Source: Clostridiaceae bacterium (GTDB lineage: Bacteria > Bacillota > Clostridia > Oscillospirales > Acutalibacteraceae). Taken from it: 39,958 bases of DNA. Below, piece after piece: positions 22,128-31,413 of the stretch. The translations under genes were made by a program, and so were the position numbers. Each line of letters opens with the position of its first letter. The first letter of the stretch is position 1. Location: assembly GCA_016280595.1 (NCBI GenBank), contig JAEEHB010000021.1, positions 1 to 39,958 of the forward strand. Reading direction: 5' to 3'. The notes beneath the pieces were generated by a model. That model did no database searches. It saw only the letters and a program-made list of their open reading frames with translations, and had not been told where the DNA came from.

Positions 22128-23285
22128 TCAGCCCTGCGCGTTCATCATCGTGATAAGCGCCATAAGCACCATAGCCGAGTCAAAGCAGTAGAGCGGGTAT
22201 TCGCGTCCGGGGTTTACGCGCTGACCGTAATAATAAAGATAGGTGTTTACCCTTTCGGTGTCGCCCATTTTCGCGCCCGCGAGCGCGAGGGCTCCCCAGT
22301 AAAACACTTCAGCGCCACTGCGCACATATTCCATTGACTCCCATTTCCAGCTGCTGCAGAAGTTTTCATATACGAGTTTCGCCTGCGCGCTGTCCGGTGA
22401 AACCAGATCCCACAGCACGGGGTAAACCTGTGCGGCGGCATCGGGGTAGAAATTATCCCAGGAGAAAAGCGGGTCATAATCAATAAGACCGAAGGGCCCG
22501 AAAATGACCTTCTGATAGGTAAATCTGCCGTCGCGGTACCAGTCTTTCATAAAGTGCGCGCGGTAATAATCTGCGGCCTTTGCGGCTTTTTTCTGCATAT
22601 CGGTGTCACCGATTGCTTCACCGATTTTCTCCGCCGCGCACACGCCCGCATAGACCTCACAGTTATCCATAAGATAGAGATGAAGGTCGGAGGGCTTTGC
22701 GAAAGTGTAGCCGAAAACTCTTGTGGCGTATATTACATTAAGCACGGTCCTGATTTCGTCCGCGTGCTCTTTCAACAGAGAAACGTCTCCGTAACGCTCG
22801 GCGTAATCCCAAAGCAGACGAAGGAAAAACGCGCTGTAGGAATCGGTGGAATCATATTTGCCGGTGGACTCTTCCGAAACGATTTCGCCGTTTTGCATGG
22901 TGACCGTGTAATCGTAAATCGTGCCGGGAATTATATTGCCGCTTTTTGTATTCAGGTGGGCAAAATACCACTCGATAAAGCGCTTTATCCTCTCCCCTGC
23001 TTTGGGCGAGCCGTCATAGGCGGTCAGCGCAATCGCGGCAAAGGCGGAAAAATAAGGGTTGACGGTAACCTCGCCGTTATCGCGGTAATAAAACGCGATT
23101 GCTCCGTTGGGGAGCTGCTGTTTCCACAGCCAGTCCGCCTCTTCGGCGGCAAGCGCGGCGTAATCGGGCTGAGGAATATCGACCGGCTCAAGTTCCGGCG
23201 CAACGGGCCTCTGAGGCGCCGCCAGCCCGAGCACGGTGAGCAGGGAAAGAAACGCCGCCGTTAATTTCTGTAAAAACTGCTGCAT
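22128..23285 (-). CDS. Secreted (alpha/alpha)6-barrel-like protein
   Basis: A 385-residue protein with a signal peptide (about 1-23, LTAAFLSLLTVLGLAA). The rest is helix-rich with conserved aromatic and acidic motifs: ADWLWKQQLPNGAIAFYYRD, KYDSTDSYSAFFLRLLWDYA, SDLHLYLMDNCEVYAGV and FSWDNFYPDAAAQVYPVLWD. This pattern is that of six-hairpin glycosidase folds, and the Asp residues could be catalytic, but I cannot give a GH family. GGAGGG ribosome site before ATG 23285 and a promoter at 23317-23346. No partner gene adjoins it. It starts from its own promoter as a single gene. Confidence 0.75.
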   Translation of the reverse strand: MQQFLQKLTAAFLSLLTVLGLAAPQRPVAPELEPVDIPQPDYAALAAEEADWLWKQQLPNGAIAFYYRDNGEVTVNPYFSAFAAIALTAYDGSPKAGERIKRFIEWYFAHLNTKSGNIIPGTIYDYTVTMQNGEIVSEESTGKYDSTDSYSAFFLRLLWDYAERYGDVSLLKEHADEIRTVLNVIYATRVFGYTFAKPSDLHLYLMDNCEVYAGVCAAEKIGEAIGDTDMQKKAAKAADYYRAHFMKDWYRDGRFTYQKVIFGPFGLIDYDPLFSWDNFYPDAAAQVYPVLWDLVSPDSAQAKLVYENFCSSWKWESMEYVRSGAEVFYWGALALAGAKMGDTERVNTYLYYYGQRVNPGREYPLYCFDSAMVLMALITMMNAQG

Positions 23286-23316
23286 ACGAATTCCCTCCTT
23301 CCGTATTAATAAGATA

Positions 23317-23346
23317 ATTATAACCCGAAATAATATGGGCGGTCAA
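23317..23346 (-). promoter_or_regulatory. Promoter of the secreted barrel-like protein
   Basis: Minus strand TTGACC (23346-23341), 18 bases, TATAAT (23322-23317), about 30 bases before the start codon. Confidence 0.65.
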
Positions 23347-23436
23347 CAGGTTTTAAGTGTAATAAAATCAATGCGCAATTCGCAATTGAGGGGCGCGAAT
23401 TGAATTCAGAACTCAGAATGCAGAATGCAGAATTAA

Positions 23437-23480
23437 GGGGCGCACAGCGCCGATATGATTATGCTCTGCATATCCTGTGT
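23437..23480. repeat. REP-like repeat, copy F (truncated)
   Basis: GGGGCGC-ACA-GCGCCG and ATGC-TCT-GCAT followed by ATCCTGTG match the left and middle parts of copy A. The third palindrome is absent. It is preceded by three near-direct GCAGAAT units (23416-23435). The gene-free stretch 23286-23622 otherwise holds the promoter at 23317 and the terminator-like repeat at 23558. Confidence 0.6.
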
Positions 23481-23557
23481 TGTTTATATCGTCCACACCC
23501 GTCTTGCTCGTTTCACTCACAATCCAGCTTACCCTCAGAAACATAGCCAAGCAATAA

Positions 23558-23611
23558 TCAAGGACTGCAAGTTACTAACTCGCAGTCCTTTTTAACTCTA
23601 TTGTCTTTTCG
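23558..23611. terminator. Terminator-like repeat, copy 2
   Basis: Hairpin AAGGACTGC-AAGTTACTAACTC-GCAGTCCTT followed by TTT, a 54-base unit nearly identical to that at 9763-9816. It ends 12 bases past the stop of the desulfoferrodoxin gene on the minus strand and can act in either direction. Confidence 0.6.
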
Positions 23612-23622
23612 CTTTTCGCCTT

Positions 23623-24000
23623 TTATGCCCCGACCGTCTTTTTCCACAGGCCGTGGAGATTGCAGTATTCATATGCCGCGACGATTTCATCATCCATCAC
23701 GCTGAACTGCGCCTCGGGCTCGCCTTCCGGATCGAGATACTTCATCTGATAGCCGCTCTTCGTCTGCAGCACAATCCAGGCGATATGGTGCTCGGGTATC
23801 ATCGGATGGGCAACCTCGCTCACTTTTACCGTGACCTTGTCGTCGGCGGCAAAGATTACCGGAACGTGCTTTTCGACGGCGGCATCCACACTGCCGGGGA
23901 TGATTTCTTCCATTTTCTGACCGCAGCACATTACGGGAACGCCTTTGTTTTCAAGGTAAACAACTATATTTCCGCAGTGGGCGCATTTGTAAAACTTCAT
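23623..24000 (-). CDS. dfx: Desulfoferrodoxin (superoxide reductase)
   Basis: A 125-residue two-domain desulfoferrodoxin. Centre I, a rubredoxin-like Fe site, uses Cys6, Cys9, Cys25 and Cys26. Centre II, where superoxide is reduced to peroxide, has Glu43-Lys44-His45 in EKHVPV, His65 and His71 in AHPMIPEHHIAWI, and Cys113 and His116 in EYCNLHGLW. All ligands are present and the length is usual, so it should be functional. Superoxide reductases are typical of anaerobes and take electrons from rubredoxin. Ribosome site AGGAGA precedes the ATG. It follows mnmE on the map but is transcribed downstream of it with a 54-base gap. Confidence 0.95.
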   Translation of the reverse strand: MKFYKCAHCGNIVVYLENKGVPVMCCGQKMEEIIPGSVDAAVEKHVPVIFAADDKVTVKVSEVAHPMIPEHHIAWIVLQTKSGYQMKYLDPEGEPEAQFSVMDDEIVAAYEYCNLHGLWKKTVGA

Positions 24001-24054
24001 TTGTTCGTCTCCTTTTCATTTTTATGTTATGCCGCAAGTGTTTAATTTTTTTAT

Positions 24055-25428
24055 TTATTTACCTACGCAGAAGCGTGAGAATACTTCGTCAACCACCGCC
24101 GCGCTCGCCCTTTTGCCCGTGAGTTCAAGCAGGGCGTCAACCGCGCAGTCGGCGCATACATTTACAGCGTCAAGCGTCACGCCCGAGTGCAGCGCTTCGA
24201 GCGCTTCCTCAAGGTGCTTAACGGCCCTCTGACAGCAGTCCCTCTGCCGCTCTCCGGTGAGGTTTGCCGCCTCGCTGTCAAATCCGCTTGAAAGCAGAAG
24301 CGAGGTGAGCGCCTTTTCGAATTCATCTCTGCCCTCGCCCGTTTTGGCGGATATGGTAACCGTCCTGTCAAAGTATTGCTCGGTTTCCTGCGCCGTCACT
24401 TCGGGGGCAAGGTCGCTCTTGTTGAGAAGAGCAATGCTCTTTTTGCCTTTGCACAGCGCGATTATTTCGCGGTCTTCATCTGTCAGTTTTTCCGCGCCGT
24501 CAAACACGGCAATCACGAGTTCGGCGCGCTCAAGGCGCTTCTTCGCGATTTCAACGCCTATGTTTTCAACTTTGTCGTCGGTCTGCCTTATTCCCGCCGT
24601 GTCGGCAATTCTGAGCACGATATCGCCCACGAGCACCTTTTCCTCAACGGCGTCTCTCGTGGTGCCCGCGACATCGGTGACTATTGAGCGCTCGTAACCC
24701 GTGAGCAGATTCATCACGGTGGATTTGCCCACATTGGGTCTGCCGGCTATAACCGTTTCAATGCCTTCGGTCATCGCTCTGCCCGAGTCGTATCTGCCGA
24801 GTATTTCTTCGAGGGCGGTTTTCGTATCCGAAAAAACCTTTTCCATTTCGCCCGCGGTGATTTCTTCAATATCCTCATCGGGGTAGTCAACCCACGCGCT
24901 CAGCGACGCGCATACGCCCGCAACCGCTTTGGCGCACTCGTCTATTTTGCCCGAGAGCCTGCCGTCAAGGGTGTTGAGCGCGGCATTTGCCGCCTGCCTG
25001 CCGGAGGCGCCGATAAGAGCCATCACGCTCTCGCTCTCCGCGAGGTCCATTTTGCCGTTAAGAAAAGCCCTCTTGGTGAATTCGCCGGGCTGCGCGGGCC
25101 TTGCGCCCGCCTCTATCACGGCTCTGAGAATAAGATTTGTGATGAACAGACCCCCGTGGCAGTTAATTTCGGCAACATCCTCGCCCGTGTAACTGTGGGG
25201 CGCCCTGTAAACGAGGCAGACCGCTTCATCCGCCTTTTTACCTTCGGCAAAAGCGGAGCCGTAGTAGGCGCGGTAGCCCTTGCTCGCGGTGAGGTCTTCG
25301 CCGCTTATGGGAGTAAACACCTTCGCGGCAATTCCGAGAGCGTTTTCGCCCGATATTCTGATTATGCCTATGCCTCCCGGCGCACTCGGCGTCGATATGG
25401 CGGCAATCGCAGGTTCGCTCATTTTCAT
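24055..25428 (-). CDS. mnmE: tRNA modification GTPase MnmE
   Basis: A 457-residue MnmE (TrmE), which with MnmG modifies the wobble uridine of certain tRNAs. The N-terminal folate-binding domain (TIAAISTPSAPGGIGIIRISG-like, here AIAAISTP...IGIIRISG), the inserted GTPase domain (G1 GRPNVGKST, G3 DTAGIR, G4 NKSD) and the C-terminal FCVGK with the conserved Cys are all present. ATG 25428 overlaps the minD stop (ATGA); a second ATG at 25422 is possible, and neither has a good ribosome site, so coupling to minD is likely. mnmG is not in the window. Confidence 0.97.
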   Translation of the reverse strand: MKMSEPAIAAISTPSAPGGIGIIRISGENALGIAAKVFTPISGEDLTASKGYRAYYGSAFAEGKKADEAVCLVYRAPHSYTGEDVAEINCHGGLFITNLILRAVIEAGARPAQPGEFTKRAFLNGKMDLAESESVMALIGASGRQAANAALNTLDGRLSGKIDECAKAVAGVCASLSAWVDYPDEDIEEITAGEMEKVFSDTKTALEEILGRYDSGRAMTEGIETVIAGRPNVGKSTVMNLLTGYERSIVTDVAGTTRDAVEEKVLVGDIVLRIADTAGIRQTDDKVENIGVEIAKKRLERAELVIAVFDGAEKLTDEDREIIALCKGKKSIALLNKSDLAPEVTAQETEQYFDRTVTISAKTGEGRDEFEKALTSLLLSSGFDSEAANLTGERQRDCCQRAVKHLEEALEALHSGVTLDAVNVCADCAVDALLELTGKRASAAVVDEVFSRFCVGK

Positions 25429-26147
25429 TCACATACGAGGGGCACTTTTTCCCCGCATATTCTCCTTGATATTCTGTAAAACGCCTGTGTCGAGGGGCTG
25501 AATTCGCCCGTCTCCTCCCCCGTCACGCTCGAGAAAGTGAGGGCTCTGTCCATAGGAATCACGCCGAGCAGAGGGGTGAGAGTTTCGTCTATGCATTCGT
25601 CAATGTTGAGGAGCCGCCTCTTGACGGCGGGCTTCACCTCAAACATATTTATCACGAGTTTCACATCTTCAATGCCTGAGTTTCTCGCCTCCTGCACAGC
25701 CCTGCCGCAGCTTCTCACGCATACGGGATCGGGCGTGGTGATTGCGACCGCTTTATCCGCGCAGGCGACAGCCGCCGCAAATCCGCTGCCTATGCCGGCG
25801 GGAGCATCGAGGAAGATGTAATCATATCCGGGTTTCAGTTCATCAATCAGTTTTTTGAGATTTTCGCCGGTGAATTCCGGCTCGTAAAAACGCGGGGCGG
25901 CGATAAGGTCGCAGTCCCCTTTTACTATTAACTGCTCGGTGTCGCACCGCGAGAGAATATAATCGCCCCAGTCAAACACGGTGTCTTCGCTGCAGCCGAG
26001 CATAAGGTCAAGAGAGCGCAGCCCGATATCGCAGTCAACGGCGAGCACTCTTTTTTCCGCGAGCACAAGTTCACGCGCGATTCCAGCAACAAAGGTGGAT
26101 TTGCCCACACCGCCTTTGCCCGAAATCACGGCATATATCTGAGCCAC
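25425..26147 (-). CDS. minD: MinD-like division-site ATPase
   Basis: A 240-residue MinD/ParA-type ATPase with deviant Walker A KGGVGKST (11-18), VDCDIGLRSLDLMLG, and the Walker B stretch YDYIFLDAPAGIG. MinD placed downstream of mreBCD-mrdA is the usual Clostridia arrangement. It is shorter than typical MinD (about 260-270) and ends without an obvious amphipathic membrane-targeting helix, so membrane binding is uncertain. It starts with GTG, with AAGGAG 9 bases upstream. minC, normally just before it, is not here, nor is minE after it. Confidence 0.85.
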   Translation of the reverse strand: MAQIYAVISGKGGVGKSTFVAGIARELVLAEKRVLAVDCDIGLRSLDLMLGCSEDTVFDWGDYILSRCDTEQLIVKGDCDLIAAPRFYEPEFTGENLKKLIDELKPGYDYIFLDAPAGIGSGFAAAVACADKAVAITTPDPVCVRSCGRAVQEARNSGIEDVKLVINMFEVKPAVKRRLLNIDECIDETLTPLLGVIPMDRALTFSSVTGEETGEFSPSTQAFYRISRRICGEKVPLVCE

Positions 26148-26181
26148 CGGGCCTCACTCCTTTCGTTTTGATAATATTTAA

Positions 26182-28230
26182 TCAGGGTATGAATTCGCCG
26201 TCTGCCGGCTGAGTGTCAACAGTATCCGCCATACCGCAGTAGTATTCGACTATCTCCGCGATTACGGGCGCGAGATACTTACCGGATATCATTCCCTCGC
26301 CCACAGCCGCTATGGCAACCTGCGGGTCGTCATACGGAGCGAAAGCGATGAGGAAACCGTTGTTTATCTTTACTGAGTAGCCGTTTAACTTTCTGTATTC
26401 CTGGCTGGTACCCGTTTTACAGGCTATCTTCACGGGCACTTCGTCAAAGTACGGGGCGCAGTAGCCGACTGTGCCGACCCTGAGCATACCGCGCTTTACT
26501 ATATCGAGCGTTTCTTCGCTTATGCCCGTTTCGCACATAACTTCGGGCGTGTTTTCGAGTATGGTCCTGCTGTAGTCGGCGGTCTTTATGCTCTTTATGA
26601 AATGAGGCCTGTATCTTGTGCCGCCGTTTGCGATTACATTCACGTAATTCGCGAGCTGAATCGGGGTGAAGAGGTTGCCCGCCTGGCCTATGGCGGACTG
26701 AATTGTGTAGCCGGGCAGCCACTCCTGGTTGAGAGAGGCTCTGTATTCGGGTGAATCGAGCACGCCCGCCGCTTCGGGTAACTCACAGCCCGTCTTCGAG
26801 CCGAGCCCGAGCATAATGCGGTATTCGTTCATTTTTTCAATGCCGAGTTCTCTGCCCACTTCCATAAAGAAGGTGTTGCAGCTTTCGTCAATCGCGTGAA
26901 TAACATCAACAAAAGCGCTCGCGTGAGCCTGCTCGCACTTGAACGTCTGCCCGTAGTATGTATATGCGCCGCTGCAGTAGACGGTGAATTTTTCGTCAAT
27001 CAGCCCTTCCTCAAGGGCGGCAAGAGCGACGGACGGTTTCGCCGTGGAGCCGCAGGCGTAGGCGGACATCAGCGCTCTGTTCCACAGAGGCGAGCCCGAA
27101 GCCGTATTGAGTTTCGCGGCGTTTTCGGCATAGGTTGAAATATCGTAAGTCGGGTAACTCGCGCTCGCGAGCACGGCGGAATCCTTGCAGCTGAGCACAA
27201 CCACCGCTCCCGCATTGGGCACGCGGTTGCCGATTGTTCCGGCGTAGGATTCGAGCGCATCTTTGAGCGCGTCCTGAGCCACTTTCTGAAGACCCGAGTC
27301 AATCGTGAGCACTACGGCGTTGCCCTGCTCGGGCTCTTTTGTCACCTTCGCGGTGCGGTTGCCCTTATCGTCGGTATAGACGGTCATTTCGCCGTCTTTG
27401 CCTTTGAGTTCATCTTCAAGGGCGAGTTCGATCCCGCTTTTGCCGATATAGTCGCTCATACGGTAGCCCTTGTCTTTGAGGCGGGCGTAACTTTCGGCAT
27501 CCATCGCGCCGGTCATACCGAGCAGATGAGGAGCGAGTGTGCCGTCGGAATAAGTCCTCACGGGCACAATCTGATTGTCAACTCCCTGATAGAAGGTGCT
27601 GTTTTCCATAATCGCGGAGACGATTGTTTCGGGCACGTCCTTTGAAAATGTGTATGTGACACCCACGCCGAAGCCGATACGCATCATGCCGTATCTGACG
27701 GACGCGATTTTGAGGGCGTCGGCAAGGGGATATTTTTCGAGTGAAAAGAGTTTCACAAGCGCGTCGTAGCAGTTTTCGGCGCTCGCGTATTCGTTGAGGT
27801 TGAGCATATCCCTGCTCTTCATTTCGGCGATGAGCGCGTCACTGTCCTGCTTATATTCGAGTTTGCCGTTTCTTACTTCGAGCGGCAGGATGTCTTCCCA
27901 CTCGATTTTGTTCTTTTCGAAGAGTTTAATGAGTTTAATGATAATCTCATTTCTTCTCTCGCTCTCGGATGATGGCGGGAAAAACGAACCGTCGAAAATC
28001 ACGGCGTAGCCCTGCTCGTTATAGACGAGTTTGCTGCCGTTGCAGTCCAGCACTTCGCCGCGCGCGGCTGGGATAACGGAAGTGCGCGAGGAGACGGAGG
28101 AAACCGCCGCCTCGTATTTGTCTTTTTCAAAAATCTGGATTTTCACAAGGTCCCCGATGAGCACCGCTGCAAAAATCACTGTTATGACCACCGCGGCAAT
28201 CTGCCTTGCGCGGGATATTTTTTCGTTCAC
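26182..28230 (-). CDS. mrdA: Penicillin-binding protein 2 (elongation transpeptidase)
   Basis: A 682-residue class B PBP: a single N-terminal membrane segment, a dimerisation domain, and the transpeptidase domain with SxxK in ACGSTAKPS (Ser395), SxN in DESCNTF (Ser450) and KTG in CKTGTSQ (Lys605). It cross-links peptidoglycan during cylindrical growth with MreBCD and RodA. GTG 28230 is chosen because GGGAGG stands 8 bases upstream of it; the longer frame's GTG at 28239 overlaps that ribosome site. The gene follows mreD by 34 bases. rodA is not in the window. Confidence 0.93.
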   Translation of the reverse strand: MNEKISRARQIAAVVITVIFAAVLIGDLVKIQIFEKDKYEAAVSSVSSRTSVIPAARGEVLDCNGSKLVYNEQGYAVIFDGSFFPPSSESERRNEIIIKLIKLFEKNKIEWEDILPLEVRNGKLEYKQDSDALIAEMKSRDMLNLNEYASAENCYDALVKLFSLEKYPLADALKIASVRYGMMRIGFGVGVTYTFSKDVPETIVSAIMENSTFYQGVDNQIVPVRTYSDGTLAPHLLGMTGAMDAESYARLKDKGYRMSDYIGKSGIELALEDELKGKDGEMTVYTDDKGNRTAKVTKEPEQGNAVVLTIDSGLQKVAQDALKDALESYAGTIGNRVPNAGAVVVLSCKDSAVLASASYPTYDISTYAENAAKLNTASGSPLWNRALMSAYACGSTAKPSVALAALEEGLIDEKFTVYCSGAYTYYGQTFKCEQAHASAFVDVIHAIDESCNTFFMEVGRELGIEKMNEYRIMLGLGSKTGCELPEAAGVLDSPEYRASLNQEWLPGYTIQSAIGQAGNLFTPIQLANYVNVIANGGTRYRPHFIKSIKTADYSRTILENTPEVMCETGISEETLDIVKRGMLRVGTVGYCAPYFDEVPVKIACKTGTSQEYRKLNGYSVKINNGFLIAFAPYDDPQVAIAAVGEGMISGKYLAPVIAEIVEYYCGMADTVDTQPADGEFIP

Positions 28231-28264
28231 GGTCCTCACCTCCCTGTGTAAGAATCAAAAAATG

Positions 28265-28798
28265 TTAATCTTCGGAATACTGCCTGGGCATAAACTTTGA
28301 GTGAACAAACCTCACGATGAGGAAAATGACGGGCGAGAGCACCGTTGTGTAGAGAGCCATCGGCAGATAAAAGCCGATGAGCGTGAGAAAGGCTCTGTCA
28401 ACCCCGCAGATTATGAAATGGTAAAACCAGTAACCGGTGCAGTAAAGAAATGACGCGGCGCCCGAGAGGATGAGATGAGTCATAAAGTTGTTTCTCATCA
28501 GGGTGATTATCAGCGTGCCGCAGATGTAGCCGACAGCCACGAGATAGATTGAATTGAAGTTGTTGCCTTTGGCGAAAGCGTCCCACAGAGCGCCCGCAAA
28601 CAGGCCGTAAAAAATGCCGGCGACATCGCCCTCAAACATAGCGGCGGCTGTCACGGCGGGAATAAGAAGCAGAGGTCCCGCTCCGCCGATTTTCAGAAAT
28701 CTCCCCGCGCCGTTTTGTATCAGCGAGAGAGCGAGAATAATCAAGGCGAGCAGAGCCCTGCGGTATATCGTCTTTTTTCTGCCTGCAGTTACAGTCAT
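28265..28798 (-). CDS. mreD: Rod shape-determining protein MreD
   Basis: A 177-residue membrane protein with five or six hydrophobic segments (ALLALIILALSLIQ, GPLLLIPAVTAAAMF, AGIFYGLFAGALWDAFAKGN and others). The GLFAGALWDA segment is the typical MreD core. It is part of the elongasome with MreC and PBP2. The ATG overlaps the mreC stop as ATGA, so the pair is coupled. Confidence 0.92.
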   Translation of the reverse strand: MTVTAGRKKTIYRRALLALIILALSLIQNGAGRFLKIGGAGPLLLIPAVTAAAMFEGDVAGIFYGLFAGALWDAFAKGNNFNSIYLVAVGYICGTLIITLMRNNFMTHLILSGAASFLYCTGYWFYHFIICGVDRAFLTLIGFYLPMALYTTVLSPVIFLIVRFVHSKFMPRQYSED

Positions 28799-29640
28799 CA
28801 GTTTGCCTGTCCGTTAAAACTTGTAAGAATGAAAACATCGGTCAGCTGTGAAAAATCAACACCCGGCTCGATAATCGCCGAGGCGGAAATATCGAGGGTG
28901 GCGTCAACGATATCTATGACTGTGCCGATGATGAGGTCGGAGGGGTAAATGCCGCCAACACCCGCCGTGCAGACTATGCCGCCGTCGGTGACAGCGGTGC
29001 CCGCCGAAAGGTTGGTGAATGAGCAGTGCCCTTCCTTTGCAAGCTGCGCGGTGGTGGTAACGTAGCTTACCTCCCTTGTGCGTGATTCATAGGCGCTCAC
29101 GTTTACGGAAGGATTCATAAGCGTATTCACAACGCACTGCGTGGGGGTGACGCTCGCCACAACGCCCACAAGATATTTGCCGTAAATGACGGGGTCGTTC
29201 ACTTTTATGCCGTGAGTCGAGCCCCTGCCGAGAGTAAGAGTGCCGAATTTATCGGCGGAATCGCGCCCGATAACGGGAGCCTCCGCGAATTTATAATCCT
29301 CGTGCTCCTCTTTGAGTTCGAGGAATTCCTTGTAGAAATTGTTTTTGTAAACTACTTCCTCATAGTCCACAAGCTGCTCCCGCAGGCTGTCGATTTCGCT
29401 GCGCAGAGCCTTGTTTTCGCGCTTGAGGTAAGATGAGGAGCGGAAGGTGACGGGGATTTTCTTAATGTTGTTTGTCACGGCGCTCGCTACCCTTGAGGCG
29501 GGGCCGAAAACGATGCCCGTGACTTTGACAAGAGGAGATGAACCGCTTCTTGAAGCAACGGAAATAACGCTCCCCAGAAGGAGAGCGGCAATCACAACCG
29601 CGAATATTTTGAACCCTGCTCTTTTGTAGAAACGCTTCAT
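28798..29640 (-). CDS. mreC: Rod shape-determining protein MreC
   Basis: A 280-residue MreC: one N-terminal membrane helix (about 9-28), a coiled coil (about 63-105, KRENKALRSEIDSLREQL), and the extracellular double beta-barrel (APVIGRDSADKFGTLTLGRG, VIYGKYLVGVVASVTPTQCV). It links MreB to PBP2. The ATG at 29640 has a GGAGAT site; the frame from 29730 would run into mreB and is rejected. It follows mreB by 13 bases. Confidence 0.95.
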   Translation of the reverse strand: MKRFYKRAGFKIFAVVIAALLLGSVISVASRSGSSPLVKVTGIVFGPASRVASAVTNNIKKIPVTFRSSSYLKRENKALRSEIDSLREQLVDYEEVVYKNNFYKEFLELKEEHEDYKFAEAPVIGRDSADKFGTLTLGRGSTHGIKVNDPVIYGKYLVGVVASVTPTQCVVNTLMNPSVNVSAYESRTREVSYVTTTAQLAKEGHCSFTNLSAGTAVTDGGIVCTAGVGGIYPSDLIIGTVIDIVDATLDISASAIIEPGVDFSQLTDVFILTSFNGQAN

Positions 29641-29653
29641 CGGTAATCTCCAA

Positions 29654-30667
29654 TCAGATGTATTTATTCTGCCCGGTGAGCCCCTGCACGCCGTTAAGGC
29701 AGATTCTTGTGCCCTCAACCACGCAGTCAAGCGGGTTTTCGGCTACGACGACGGGAATCTTTGTCTCTTCGGAAATGAGTTTGTCAAGCCCTTTGAGCAG
29801 AGCGCCGCCGCCCGTGAGGTAAATGCCTCTGTCAACTATATCGGAAACGAGTTCGGGAGGAGTTTTTTCGAGCGCGTTCTTGATTGCTTCCACAATCTGC
29901 GCCACGGTATCCGCCATAGCCTCGCGGACTTCTTCGCTCGTTATATCCACGTTTTTGGGCAGTCCGTTGACGAGGTTTCTGCCCTTTATGTTCATCGTGC
30001 CCTCGCCGTCATAGGGGTAGGCGGAGCCGATTTTTATCTTGATGTCTTCGGCTGTCCTTTCGCCGATGAGAAGACCGTACTTTTTCTTGACATAGGCGAT
30101 GATGGATTCGTCGAGTTCGTCGCCCGCGATTCTGCACGAAAAAGCGGTGACTATGCCGCCGAGTGAAATTACCGCAACTTCACTCGTGCCGCCGCCGATA
30201 TCAACCACCATACTGCCTGTCGCCTCGGAAACGGGCAGACCCGCTCCGATTGCCGCCGCCATGGGCTCTTCGATAAGGCTCACGGAGCCCGCGCCCGCGC
30301 TCTTTGCGGCATCGTGAACGGCTTTTCTCTCAACCTCGGTAACGCCCGAGGGGATGCAGATGAGAATTCTTATCTGCGAGAAAGGCCTTTTCTTCGTTGT
30401 CTTTTTGATGAAAGACTCTATCATTTCGGCGGTTATGTCGAAATCGGAGATAACGCCGTCTTTGAGCGGACGCACCGCGACTATCGAGCCCGGGGTCCTG
30501 CCTATCATTTCTTTTGCCTGATTGCCTACCGCAACCACTTTCGGCACGCCGGATTTACGGTCAACCGCAACCACCGACGGCTCGCGGATAACCACGCCCT
30601 TGCCTTTTACATAAACGAGGGTGTTCGCGGTGCCGAGATCAATGCCGATATCCTGGGTTAAAATCAT
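29654..30667 (-). CDS. mreB: Rod shape-determining protein MreB
   Basis: A 337-residue bacterial actin of normal length. Seen: phosphate-1 [19 protein letters not shown], connect-1 [14 protein letters not shown], phosphate-2 [19 protein letters not shown], and the adenosine motif [15 protein letters not shown]. It forms membrane-bound filaments guiding lateral wall synthesis. AGGAG precedes the ATG by 8 bases. It starts 14 bases after the upstream lipoprotein gene, so that gene may head the operon. Confidence 0.97.
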   Translation of the reverse strand: MILTQDIGIDLGTANTLVYVKGKGVVIREPSVVAVDRKSGVPKVVAVGNQAKEMIGRTPGSIVAVRPLKDGVISDFDITAEMIESFIKKTTKKRPFSQIRILICIPSGVTEVERKAVHDAAKSAGAGSVSLIEEPMAAAIGAGLPVSEATGSMVVDIGGGTSEVAVISLGGIVTAFSCRIAGDELDESIIAYVKKKYGLLIGERTAEDIKIKIGSAYPYDGEGTMNIKGRNLVNGLPKNVDITSEEVREAMADTVAQIVEAIKNALEKTPPELVSDIVDRGIYLTGGGALLKGLDKLISEETKIPVVVAENPLDCVVEGTRICLNGVQGLTGQNKYI

Positions 30668-30681
30668 TGCGAATACTCCTC

Positions 30682-31377
30682 TTATTTGAATTTGACGCTT
30701 GAGAAAATGGATGCGAAGGTGTCGATATCGTCAACTATATCCCTGTCACTCGTCACTCTCATAATGTAAGTGTAGTTTTTCACGGTGATATAGGTTTCGC
30801 CGTAATACATCGGCTTGTCGTTGGATGCTTTGGGCACATACACGCCGTTGAAGCCGCAGGTTTCGCCGTTGATGTCAACCGGGAAATTATCTTTTCTCGC
30901 GTCGGGGTACATCTTGATTATTGCCGCCCTGGCGGTTTCGTATTCCTCCCTGCAGGTGGGCGAAACTGAGCCCTTGCGGGGGATTATGGCGATTTTATCC
31001 TCGGTGCCGTCTTTCTTGAAGAACATATTGTCGGCAATGCTGTCGCTGTTGCTCCAGCCGTCGGGAAGTTCGATATAGAAATGCTCGAGTTCAATCAGGT
31101 TGCCAATGACGAGCGCCGTTTTGAAATCGTTGTACGCGGTCACGTTTTCGCCGTTTTCGTCGGTGTATGAGTTGCCGTCTTTATCTGTTGCGAGGATTAC
31201 GACGTTGCCGTCGCTGCCTCTGATATAGCCGCCGTCCTCTTTTGTGGCAACGGCGCGTTCGTTGCCCTCGTTGTCGGTGACAAATTCGCCGCCGTCAAGG
31301 TTTCTCTTTTTTCCGCAGGAAGCGAAAATGCAGAGAATGAAAGTAAGCACAAGCGCAAGCGCTGCAAATTTTTTCAT
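30682..31377 (-). CDS. Lipoprotein upstream of mreB
   Basis: A 231-residue lipoprotein: type II signal peptide with lipobox FASC (Cys20), an Asp/Glu/Gly/Asn-rich stretch with repeated [13 protein letters not shown]-like motifs (about 25-85), and a C-terminal domain of ~130 residues ([20 protein letters not shown] ... [15 protein letters not shown]) that recalls PsbP/LpqN-like lipoprotein folds. AAGGAGGAAT site before the ATG. The close spacing to mreB suggests cotranscription. Function unknown. Confidence 0.8.
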   Translation of the reverse strand: MKKFAALALVLTFILCIFASCGKKRNLDGGEFVTDNEGNERAVATKEDGGYIRGSDGNVVILATDKDGNSYTDENGENVTAYNDFKTALVIGNLIELEHFYIELPDGWSNSDSIADNMFFKKDGTEDKIAIIPRKGSVSPTCREEYETARAAIIKMYPDARKDNFPVDINGETCGFNGVYVPKASNDKPMYYGETYITVKNYTYIMRVTSDRDIVDDIDTFASIFSSVKFK

Positions 31378-31413
31378 GAATATTCCTCCTTCGGAGATTA
31401 AGTGCGTGCCGTA

